Below are positions 5,117 to 14,400 of a stretch of 20,951 bases of DNA, in pieces. The translations under genes were made by a program, and so were the position numbers. Under the pieces are notes generated by a model that saw only the letters and a list, made by a program, of their open reading frames with translations, ran no database searches and was not told where the DNA came from. Position 1 is the first letter of the stretch. Each line of letters begins with the position of its first letter. The stretch comes from a virus. The DNA lies in the IMG/VR virus record IMGVR_UViG_3300042521_001771, positions 1-20,951 of that record, one strand, 5' to 3'.

Positions 5117-7216
5117 TTAGTATTTAGTATATATTTGAATCGTAGCGACATCCATTATAGCGGCTATGGAAGTTGAAGATCCATTGCAACGGCTAACTAC
5201 GGGACATAAAAAAGAACTCGGCAAATTAGTTGATAAAATGCCAGTTGCTATTGCTCCCGTATCAATTCTTGTTACTCGATATTTTACTGAATTCGATCCT
5301 AATTCATTAAATAACTCCAGGCAATAAATCCCAGTAAAAGCAGATCCAACAGTTCTATTAGCGGGAAAATTTGAGCCGAGATCAATTTTTGTTGCCGATC
5401 CAGCACTATCATTATGCAATATTTGTAAATTCAAATCAGTAGGATCATTTCCGATCCCGATTATATTTCCTAAACTGCTTGCGAAAGTTAATGATCCAAT
5501 TTGAAAAGTAATTGCATTACCCAAACCAACCCAATTATGAGCCGAACTATTATAAGTTAAATCAGCAAATCCAAATGTAAAAATACAATGCCAACCCATA
5601 CCAATAACTATATCAGTTCCATTCCCTCGATACCCAGCAATACTCCCCGAACTCGTTGTGCTTGTAAATCGAGATCTGATTATTTTAGTTGCAGTCGCTC
5701 CACTTAATATTAACGCTGATTGAGTTCCGCCAATCGATCCCGATAATAATCCGCTATAAAAAACTGTGGGTGATCCATTGGTAAAAGTATGAAATCTTGA
5801 AACATTAAATCCGCTTATTTTTGGGATAAATTCGCTACTCGGATCTACCCAGGATATAACTCCTGATCCATTAGTTGATAAAACTTGTCCATTTGATCCG
5901 TCCGTCAATGGAAATTTATAAGCCTGATTAAATTGAATTTCCCCTGATTTAAGGACGGCAAATCTCCGTAATGAAGCATTGGTATCAGTTATTGAAAATA
6001 ATCGATCTGAAATTAATAAAGTCGTTGGATTGATATAATAAGCAACCAAATCATTCAATACTACTGCTCCCGTATTGGAAATATTAATCTGATAAAAATC
6101 TAAATTTTGAAATTCAATTCCGAAATTATTTCCGTCAATAATTCGATTGCCCGTCAAAGATCCGTCAGTATTATAAATATTTTCGGATTGAGGGATCGGT
6201 TTATTTTCCCAAACTAAAGTCGTTCCATTAAAAGTTAAAACTTCCTCGTCATTCGGAATCCCTGAAATTAAAACATCGTGTAATTCATTTAATTCGTATC
6301 CATTTTGGATAGCATATAAAATCCGACCATTTATATTTTGCGATCGAGTTACGATCCCGATAAATACTGAATGATTTGGTTGAATCGGAGGGGTAGTAGT
6401 AACTAATCCGTCCGTCGTCGATAGCCATAATCTTTGCCCGATTGAATAAGCAGAAGTATCGAGATTATCGACTTCTCCGCTCGTCACAATATATCCCGTC
6501 TGATCGTTTAAAACATCCTCGAATACCGCTCCGATAGTCTTTGAAGAAGTCGCTTCGGTCGAAGCATTTGCTTTTAAGGCTTCAGGAAAAGTAGCAGAAA
6601 CGGAGGAAGTTTTTAAATAAACAATCGTCCCTTTCAATAAAGTCGATCCCGTTTTATTTATAAATCCGACCATTTCTTTTCGAGCCGATTCAACGATACC
6701 GTCATTATTTGGATCATATTGAGACTTCAACATATCTCCACCCGTCGGTAAAGAAATAAAAGATAAATTTCCCGCTCCGTCAGTTGAAATTACTTGACCT
6801 GATAATCCGTCCGAAGTCGGTAAATAATATTCGTCATTGATTCTCACTCCACCTCCATTGATTCGGAATATTTCCTGAGCCGTTGTAGCATTTCGGACGA
6901 TCATATATTGACCTGTATCCTCGATATTGAATTCGACTCCAAAAGTTCCAACGGGATCGGGATTTACGTTAAATATTAATTTCCTTAAATTATCAAATTG
7001 TAATGCGTGATTATCGGCATTGATAATTCTTTCCCCGCTTAAAGTTCCGTCGGAGGAATAAATTGTTTGAGCCGTTGATAATATTCCTGATTTAATTACT
7101 GATCCTTTTATTTTAGCCGTTTGATATACTAATCCGTCGAAATAATCGATATCGTAATAATCGTCGTCCCCGAAAATAAATCTTTCCAAAGGATATAAAT
7201 GTATTTTAGCACCCAT
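5117..7216 (-). CDS. Tail fibre / receptor-binding protein (699 aa)
   Basis: ATG at 7214-7216. The protein is modular. Residues 1-50 are a unique N-terminus, likely the attachment end. Residues 52-75 and 347-370 are copies of a YxxDGxLxGxRII motif, and residues 131-155 and 433-457 copies of a PxxDGxxGQVxSTxGxGxxS(F/W) motif. Both are common in phage fibres and surface adhesins. Residues about 180-315 (NKTGSTLLKGTIVY through LHDVLISG) match a domain widely seen in tail and decoration proteins. The C-terminus (about 470-699) contains VGLGNAITF, IGIGNDPTDLNLQILHNDSA and KIDLGSNFPANR. It looks like the C-terminal head domain of many siphophage fibres and probably contacts the receptor. It is Ser/Thr/Gly-rich, as fibres are. 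Trimerisation is inferred from the family style. Confidence 0.82.
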   Translation of the reverse strand: MGAKIHLYPLERFIFGDDDYYDIDYFDGLVYQTAKIKGSVIKSGILSTAQTIYSSDGTLSGERIINADNHALQFDNLRKLIFNVNPDPVGTFGVEFNIEDTGQYMIVRNATTAQEIFRINGGGVRINDEYYLPTSDGLSGQVISTDGAGNLSFISLPTGGDMLKSQYDPNNDGIVESARKEMVGFINKTGSTLLKGTIVYLKTSSVSATFPEALKANASTEATSSKTIGAVFEDVLNDQTGYIVTSGEVDNLDTSAYSIGQRLWLSTTDGLVTTTPPIQPNHSVFIGIVTRSQNINGRILYAIQNGYELNELHDVLISGIPNDEEVLTFNGTTLVWENKPIPQSENIYNTDGSLTGNRIIDGNNFGIEFQNLDFYQINISNTGAVVLNDLVAYYINPTTLLISDRLFSITDTNASLRRFAVLKSGEIQFNQAYKFPLTDGSNGQVLSTNGSGVISWVDPSSEFIPKISGFNVSRFHTFTNGSPTVFYSGLLSGSIGGTQSALILSGATATKIIRSRFTSTTSSGSIAGYRGNGTDIVIGMGWHCIFTFGFADLTYNSSAHNWVGLGNAITFQIGSLTFASSLGNIIGIGNDPTDLNLQILHNDSAGSATKIDLGSNFPANRTVGSAFTGIYCLELFNELGSNSVKYRVTRIDTGAIATGILSTNLPSSFLCPVVSRCNGSSTSIAAIMDVATIQIYTKY
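5846..7063 (-). repeat. Two duplicated module pairs in the tail fibre (6752-7063 and 5846-6178)
   Basis: The first unit, 6752-7063 (residues 52-155), begins IYSSDGTLSGERII and ends GQVISTDGAGNLSF. The second, 5846-6178 (residues 347-457), begins IYNTDGSLTGNRII and ends GQVLSTNGSGVISW. The order of motifs is the same in both, with the 180-315 domain inserted between them. This implies internal duplication of a shaft unit. Confidence 0.65.
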
Positions 7217-7225
7217 ATTTTTTAA

Positions 7226-9559
7226 TTAACTTATTATTTTTAATTCCCCGTAAGTCGTTTCTTTATCGATCCCGTCAGTCGTTTCCTTTCCATAGGCTTC
7301 GACATTGGTTGAACATCCTTTTATTTTGGTTGTAAATTTAACTCCATTTTCTAAATTTATCTTGTTCGAATCAAAATAACATTTCATTAATGCGACATCG
7401 GGACTCGGGAAAGATAACGAAACAAAATTACCTGAAATTGGAATCAAAGGATTATTTATATCATTATCAAAAGGGACTATCGTGCTCAATAAATATCGGG
7501 AAGCGGATTCTTTCGGCTCTGCGGTTATCATTCCCCAAAGATTAGATTGTTCCCAAGCATAGCCGTTAACCAACTGATGTCTTGCTTCAATTCTCATTAA
7601 TAATCCCTCCGTAATGATATTTACTTGCTGATTGGTCGATTCAATATAAAGATCAATTTTTTGAAATATATTCGGATCGGAATCATAATTTTTTATTTCG
7701 ACTATATCGTCATAAACATACCCCAAATTATCTGATTCGTATTCCAAATGAAGTCGTAATTTCCAATCTCCCGTATTTCCATAGGGAAACCAATTTTTAG
7801 TCTGATTATTTGGATAAAAATCATTATTCGCATTCGATTGCTCGAGCCAATATTCCCAACGATAAATAAAAGGGAAATATATTTTTACTCCATACTCAGT
7901 CGGAGTATCGAGTGAGGGATCTAAAATTAATAAAGCATTTCTTTTTTCACTCGTCGTCGGTAGGATTGAATAAATATTCAGAGATTCATTCAAAATATAT
8001 TTTCCTGAAACTTGAGGAATTGATCCAAATCCGAAAAAAACTTGACTTAAAGTAAAAGATTCTCCCGTAATTGAATTATATGCTTCGATCCTGGCTAAAA
8101 ATGAATCAATATTTTGATATAAATTCCATTTAAAAGACCCGACAAAAGATAAATCGTCCTCAATATTTGCATTATATCCTGAATTTACTCCAGGAATAGT
8201 ATCAGTAATATTTCCTGAATGATCGTAATATCCCGCAGTAATCATATCAATATTACCCGCTATCGGAGGATTGCTCGTTAATTGACCCTCAAAAACCAAT
8301 AAATTTATATTTCCAACTTTCGCCCAAACATAAAATAATTGATCTCCGCTATCTCGATTTGACATAAACTCGTCAAATAAAGGATCGGGATTAATTGATA
8401 AATCAATCGTAATAGTCGATCCCGTAATATTTGTATTGATTATATCGACGACATAATTTGCTCCGTCAGGATTGCTCGGAGATTGATAGTTATTTAAAGC
8501 AAATAAAGGGGTTGAGGGAATCGTCATTCCTAAATTTTGCTGTGGGGTAATTTTATTTTTATAATAATCCTCGTCATTTGGAATATATGAAAAACCAAGA
8601 GCAATGTCGGAGGTCGGTTGAGTCCCCGCTTCGATAATTATTTGAGCATTCGTGATTGAATCGTATCCGATTTCAGTAATTCCCTGAACTAATTGAGCGT
8701 CAGAAAATCCGACATTATAAGGCTCATTAAACCAACCCGTATTCGCTTCGAGATTGAAAATACATTGCGCCCTTTGAAAAGGCTCTCCAACTTCCCGAGC
8801 AAATTCAATTCGAGAAAATAATTTTAAGCAAAAATTTTGATTGAATTGATCCTGATCGTAAATTCCTGATTGAATGATCGAGAATTTTATATTATAAACA
8901 TATCCAAATGCTCCAAAATATCCCGCTTGAGTAGGAGATTCGTCAAGCATTTCGACTTGTGCTTCGATTACAAATTGTCCTGACTGCTTTCCAAAAGGAG
9001 TCATATCGAGAATTGTTCCACCTGGAATAAATGGATAGCCAGGATAAGCAGATAAATCGATTCGAAATCCCGTTGATTCTCCGTCAATTAATGAAAATTC
9101 GTTTCCTGATTGATTATTCTGAACGTGATTTACATAAGCAACTATTTCCTTTCTTCGATAATCCGTTGCTCCATATATTTGGACAATTTCTCCGTTTATT
9201 TGATCGGGAACGCAATTTGATTCTAATTGATCCAATCTCAATACCGAATAATTTGATCCCTCGACATTCACTATTTCATAAATTTGAGAAGTGAATAATA
9301 AATTTCCTACTGAATCATATTTCCGAATGCTTATTTGTTCGCCTTGACGAAATCCCTCAACTAACCAATTCCCGCTACCAAAAGTAATCGTCTTTTGAAG
9401 CAGATCAAAAGTTAAATAATTCGATCCTCCGCTAATTACTTGAACTTGCTCCAGGATTTTTAATCTGACATCCACTCGATCCCCCGCATTACATTGATAA
9501 AAAGAGGTTTCCGATCCGTCAGAATAAGTAAATTTTTTATCGATTATTTGAACTGCCAT
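7226..9559 (-). CDS. Large baseplate/tail structural protein (777 aa)
   Basis: ATG at 9557-9559, overlapping the previous small gene by 23 bp. It is a long, beta-rich, acidic protein with many aromatic residues and no membrane segment. It begins MAVQIIDKKFTYSDGSETSF; the N-terminal region (to about residue 130) contains GFRQGEQISIRK followed by YEIVNVEG, a pattern I have seen in large tail proteins of Bacteroidota siphophages. The middle and C-terminal parts include repeated bulky segments (FPFIYRWEYWLEQ, NTGDWKLRLHLEYE). The C-terminus is more polar (KIKGCSTNVEAYGKETTDG). Its place between the hub protein (9766-11484) and the fibre (5117-7216) makes a baseplate or tail-tip role likely. No enzymatic motif was seen; the exact role is unassigned. 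Confidence 0.72.
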   Translation of the reverse strand: MAVQIIDKKFTYSDGSETSFYQCNAGDRVDVRLKILEQVQVISGGSNYLTFDLLQKTITFGSGNWLVEGFRQGEQISIRKYDSVGNLLFTSQIYEIVNVEGSNYSVLRLDQLESNCVPDQINGEIVQIYGATDYRRKEIVAYVNHVQNNQSGNEFSLIDGESTGFRIDLSAYPGYPFIPGGTILDMTPFGKQSGQFVIEAQVEMLDESPTQAGYFGAFGYVYNIKFSIIQSGIYDQDQFNQNFCLKLFSRIEFAREVGEPFQRAQCIFNLEANTGWFNEPYNVGFSDAQLVQGITEIGYDSITNAQIIIEAGTQPTSDIALGFSYIPNDEDYYKNKITPQQNLGMTIPSTPLFALNNYQSPSNPDGANYVVDIINTNITGSTITIDLSINPDPLFDEFMSNRDSGDQLFYVWAKVGNINLLVFEGQLTSNPPIAGNIDMITAGYYDHSGNITDTIPGVNSGYNANIEDDLSFVGSFKWNLYQNIDSFLARIEAYNSITGESFTLSQVFFGFGSIPQVSGKYILNESLNIYSILPTTSEKRNALLILDPSLDTPTEYGVKIYFPFIYRWEYWLEQSNANNDFYPNNQTKNWFPYGNTGDWKLRLHLEYESDNLGYVYDDIVEIKNYDSDPNIFQKIDLYIESTNQQVNIITEGLLMRIEARHQLVNGYAWEQSNLWGMITAEPKESASRYLLSTIVPFDNDINNPLIPISGNFVSLSFPSPDVALMKCYFDSNKINLENGVKFTTKIKGCSTNVEAYGKETTDGIDKETTYGELKIIS

Positions 9560-9761
9560 ATCTTGTAATTATTTCGTTTATTCCTGATATATCATTATTT
9601 TTAGCAGAGGATAATATTTTTTCCAAATCCTTTTGTATCTCCGCTTTTTGCTCATTAAATTCAGGGGGTAAATCATTCATTAATTTTTGATTATAATCAA
9701 TTAATTTATTAAAATCCCTTTGAAAATTTTTCGCCATTTGATTTATTTCCTCTGCATTCAT
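9537..9761 (-). CDS. Small helical hypothetical protein (74 aa)
   Basis: ATG at 9759-9761, 4 bp after the hub gene; overlaps the next gene by 23 bp. Almost entirely polar and helical (NQMAKNFQRDFNKLIDYNQKLMNDL, then EIQKDLEKILSSA), with probable coiled-coil character and no cysteine or membrane segment. It could be an assembly chaperone or a small structural helix bundle of the baseplate. Family not recognised. Confidence 0.7.
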   Translation of the reverse strand: MNAEEINQMAKNFQRDFNKLIDYNQKLMNDLPPEFNEQKAEIQKDLEKILSSAKNNDISGINEIITRYGSSNNR

Positions 9762-9765
9762 ATTA

Positions 9766-11484
9766 TTAAACTATTCTTTGAGTATTTACTTTTCCCGTAG
9801 CATAATCATTCGGAATCCGATAAGTAATATTTGCTTCCTTTGATTCGTCAAAATATTCGATCTCCAAAACCTCGCAATCCAATCCATTTATGTTAGCATA
9901 ATTATTACCAAGCAAAGATATAAAATCAGAATCGGTTAATTTTATTCGAGCATTTTCTTTTAAGATCCAACCATTTAATTGTATCTGATTTATTGAATGA
10001 TATTTTTGCCATAATGCGTTAGCACCAATAATTTGTAAATAATCAGATGGCTGTTTTCCGTTTATAGTCCAAAGTAATTTTGTAGTAGAAAAATAAGGAG
10101 CGGAAATCTTTAAACAATCCTTTCTTTCTCCGATCGTATTCCCGTAATTCGTTCCCCCTCCAAATATTCCCGTAACTGCGTCAATGGCTAAAAATAATCC
10201 CTTTCCGATCAATTCCACCCAATTTAATTTGTCTTTCCTCGATCCCAAAGCAAAAGGGATTGATACCTCATTTAATCCTTTTATCGATACCAAATCCTGA
10301 TTTACTATATTTAATGGCTCGGTCGAATATTCGACTAAATTATAATCAAAAGTTTCTCCGTCAATACAATGCGAATCGGTAAAATCATTTGCATAATGAA
10401 TATAATATCGTTTCCAAATTTCCTCCGAATTATAGGAAAATTCCTCGTCTCGATCCCCCTGAATATTTAAAGCGGGGATAATTTGAGCCGATATATTATT
10501 TACCCAATAATCCCGCCTTTCGAGATAAACAATTCCGTCATAAACTCGAACTTTAGCATTAAACATTGATTCAAGAGTTTCCAATAACGACCATAATGTC
10601 GGAGTCGTATCGGAACTCGACGGATATCCTTTATTAAAAGGATTGAAAAATTCTTCAGGCAAAATATCAAACCACGATTTTCGATTTCTTACAAGAGGAA
10701 CGGGAAGCAAAGTCAATCCCGATTCATTATCCAGGATAGTCGATTGAAAATTAAATCCTAAATGCTGACATCCTTTCAAACATAATTCTTTTATTTTACA
10801 TCCGAGTAAATTTCTTTTCGGAGGGAATATCAAAGTAAATAATTGAGCCGCTAATTTTATAAGAGCGATCAAAATCAAAGCGAAATAAGCAATTTTGAAA
10901 ATCAGTTCCAAAGCAAGAATTATAATAGCACCCCAGTCGGGACCTGGAATCGGTAATCCTACGGGAGTAACGGCTTTTATTAATGCTTTAGCCGTTTCGA
11001 AGACTGCTTTTCCCGCTTCAATCGCTTCCTTTGATAAAATATAAATCGAGATCCCTAAAGTGATTGATTTGGTTAATTGATCGTCCTGAATTATAAAATA
11101 TGGAATTTTAATTGTATTGAATTGAACTCCATTTTTTGCCATTAATTCAAAAGTCGTTCCTTGTGCTCGATCTTTAAAATTATCAAATCCCTTTCTTTTT
11201 TTTACTGAAACCTCAACTTCATTATTTTTGATTATAAGAGATTCAGTCAGATCGATATAATAATTCAATTCCGTCCCTGAATTCATTTGTATTCGATATG
11301 GAATCCCCTCAAATATTCCTATATTTTGAATATGATTGAGAATTAAGTCTTTTGCTTCACGAGGTAAAATAATTGAATCGGTCGTTAATTCCAATTCATT
11401 CGGATTCCCCGTAAAAAGAGATTTGATTCCGATTTCCGTTCGATTTCGGGGACTTATTTCAATATCATTTATAAAATGTTTCAT
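9766..11484 (-). CDS. Tail hub/tip protein with internal hydrophobic segment (572 aa)
   Basis: ATG at 11482-11484 overlaps the tape measure stop (ATGA), so the two are translationally coupled. The N-terminus (MKHFINDIEISPRN) and the C-terminal half look like a tail hub or distal-tail family I associate with Bacteroidota siphophages: residues about 225-270 with CKIKELCLKGCQHLGF, about 295-330 with LWSLLETLESMFNAKVRVYDG, and 500-560. Residues 185-220 (GAIIILALELIFKIAYFALI and on) are strongly hydrophobic and could form one long or two short membrane helices. A second, weaker stretch is at 425-440. As the gene directly after the tape measure, it likely forms the hub at the tail tip; the hydrophobic part could enter the host membrane during DNA delivery, which is inference. 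Confidence 0.75.
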   Translation of the reverse strand: MKHFINDIEISPRNRTEIGIKSLFTGNPNELELTTDSIILPREAKDLILNHIQNIGIFEGIPYRIQMNSGTELNYYIDLTESLIIKNNEVEVSVKKRKGFDNFKDRAQGTTFELMAKNGVQFNTIKIPYFIIQDDQLTKSITLGISIYILSKEAIEAGKAVFETAKALIKAVTPVGLPIPGPDWGAIIILALELIFKIAYFALILIALIKLAAQLFTLIFPPKRNLLGCKIKELCLKGCQHLGFNFQSTILDNESGLTLLPVPLVRNRKSWFDILPEEFFNPFNKGYPSSSDTTPTLWSLLETLESMFNAKVRVYDGIVYLERRDYWVNNISAQIIPALNIQGDRDEEFSYNSEEIWKRYYIHYANDFTDSHCIDGETFDYNLVEYSTEPLNIVNQDLVSIKGLNEVSIPFALGSRKDKLNWVELIGKGLFLAIDAVTGIFGGGTNYGNTIGERKDCLKISAPYFSTTKLLWTINGKQPSDYLQIIGANALWQKYHSINQIQLNGWILKENARIKLTDSDFISLLGNNYANINGLDCEVLEIEYFDESKEANITYRIPNDYATGKVNTQRIV

Positions 11485-14400
11485 TTTCGAACTTTATATC
11501 TATTATAAATAATTGTATTTCCTCTTTTTTGCTTATCAATTATCTCGACCATTGATTGAGTTACTTCCCCAAGTCCGTAATAATTTTCAGGTTTATTCCT
11601 GATTGTTTGATTTACCTCGTCTAATTTATTGACTAAAATCGCTAAATCCAAAGCCGATCCACTCTGATTATTCCCTTTCAATAATTTCCCGTTTTGATAT
11701 TCAATAGCAATTCGAGTTAATTCTTCATTACTAATCCCTTTTAAGCGATCATTCAGATTTTTTGGGATTACTCTTTCGTTTGGATGTAATATAGCCTGAA
11801 ATCCTCCCTTTCCGTCAATTCCTGATCCATTTTTACCCGTATCTTCCGTTCCTGATTCAAAAGCGGGAAGCGAATTTAAAAAGGCTTGAAGCAAAGCGAC
11901 ATCTTTTATAGTATCAGTCAGAGCCTTGCTCGATTTTTCCCCTGGTTCTAAATTTTGTAAATTCTTCGAATAGGCTTCATAAACCGACTGAGTCAATTTG
12001 ATTCGATTCTGCTTCCGTAATTCCTTTTCCTTTTGTTTATTGGCTTCAGCAATGATCCGATCTTGTTCTGCTATTGATTGTTTTGCGTCTATATTCCCCT
12101 GAACTGCTAATTCTTTCAACATATCTCGAGTCTTTTCAGCCGCTTGAATTTCTTTATCTAATTGAGCGACCTTTCTTTCCGATTGCTTAATAAAAAAATC
12201 AGTTGAAACCTTGACAATATCGTCCATTTTTTTATATAAATCCTCTTGTGCTTTGATCTGCTTTTTTGCTTTTTCGTCGAAATCTTTTTGCTCTTTATTA
12301 TAATATTCGTCCTGAGCGTCTTGAATTTCCTCGCCCGCTTGTTTTAACTTTTCATTTTTAGCGTCCTCGATTTTAATTATTTTATCTTTGGATTCCTCTG
12401 CTTTTTTGACTTTTTCGGTTTCTGCGTCTTTATTTCTTTTCGCATTTTCGATATCTAATTGTTCCTGGCGATCGGCATAAATTTTATTTAATTCAGCAAT
12501 TTTAGTATTTTTTTGTTTGGTCGTTAATTCTGAATCATTGATTTTATCTAACTCAGATTGATAATTACTATCTAATTTTTTTTGTTCTGCTAATATTTCC
12601 GCTTTAACTCTTTCGTCAATGGCTTCGAGATCGAATTTTAATTGATCCTGAGCATATTGTTTTTCCAATTCATATCGATCGACAATTTGTTGCTCAACGG
12701 GGCTATACATATCTCCGAATTCGACTTGACCTTGAGCATTGATTTTACCCTCAACTCCGACCTCAATTTGTCCCGTTTCCCTTGCTTTTTTCTTTGCATT
12801 ATTAATTGTAGCATTGATATCTTTATCTAATTGAGATAATTTTCTTTCATTTAATATATTTTGAATCTCATTCAATAATGTTTTTTGTCGATCGAGATAA
12901 AAATCAATTTCTGATAATTCAACTTTTAAATCTTTATGCAAATTGACATTAGTTTTTAATTTATCGGAGTTATCAGCAACTCGAACTGAATAATCCTCTT
13001 GTGCTGAATTAACCTCTAATTGACGCACTTGCGCTTCGTCCAAAGCGTCGTTAAATTCCTTTCGGCTTTCTTTTAAATTTTTAAGTAATAATTCGTCCTT
13101 TTGTAAATTTTGACTCAAATTTCCAATTAAAGAAGCATTTAAATCAGTCGATCCCTGACCTCGCATTCTGATCTGATTTACTTGCTTTTGTTGTTTTTTC
13201 TGCTCCTCCCGTAATCTTTTTGTATTGGCGATTTGAAATTCTAATCTTGTAATATTTGCGTCATAATCCTTTTTTGATTGTTCGTAAATATCCTTTTCTC
13301 GATTTGCTCTTTCTTTATCTAATTTTTCCTGGCTTTCTCCATTTGCTCGTCTTGTTCGAAGTTCTTTATCGAGTAATCGTAATCTTTCCTGAACTTTTTT
13401 CTTTTCGTCCTCGACTGTTTTACTTCCCTTTTGATCTGCGTATTCTTTTGCTTTATTGAATAAATCTTGTTGCCTACGGGCTTCAGCCGCTCCCGAAGCG
13501 ATATCATACCATTTTGTCGCTACCTCGACTAATACTGATATCAGTAACATCCACCCAATCGCTTTAAATGCTTGACCGAATCCTTTTACTGCCGTTCCCG
13601 CTTGAGTAGCCGTAGTCCCCGTCATTTGTTGCGCCCTCGCTAATTGGATTTGTTCTAATCGATAGGCTCGAGTTCCAGGAATTTGTCTCAATATATTTGC
13701 TCCGAATTCTTTAAAATTCGTATTTCTTAATTTTTCGATTGCTAATAATCCATAAACTACCCCTTTATAAATGAGCCAGGCTCTCGCTAATTTTCCAATC
13801 AAAGAAATTATTGTTCCCAAATTATTTGCCAGGAAATCCAAAATATATCCAAATGATCCCGTCATTTTTCCCGATTCGTCAAGACCGAGAATATATTTAT
13901 CAAAAGCACTTTTTAATTTATCAATTTTAGCCGCTAACGTATCATTCTTTTTAGCGAATTCGTCATTAATTGAATTCGTATTTTTTAGAGCCTTTCCCGC
14001 CTGATCCGTTCTCGTTGCTAATAATTCCTGATTCTTTGATAATTTTAATAATACCTCACTTGCTCCCGCTCCGTCAATTTTTAATCCGTCAAGAGCCTGA
14101 GCCAGTCCCACCGTATCCCCCTCAAATTGACCCGATTTTGCTACGACTTTATTGAATGCTCCCATTAAATCGGTATTCACTAAATCGGTAAATTCTTTCA
14201 TAGGCATACCGACAAATTCAGCGAATCCCGCTGTATTCGAAGCCATTTCTTTTAATAATCTTTGAGTAGCCGTTCCCCCTCTTTCAGCCGTAATATTCAA
14301 TTCCTGGAGTGTCGCTGATAATCCTAAAACTTGAGACGAAGTTAATCCCAAAGGAATACCAACCCCTCCGATTCGACCCGCAAAATCTGAAATAACGGGC

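Noticed and set aside
2737-7216. Diversity-generating retroelement target in the adhesin or fibre
   Set aside because: No reverse transcriptase, template repeat or adenine-rich variable repeat near either C-terminus is present in this window.
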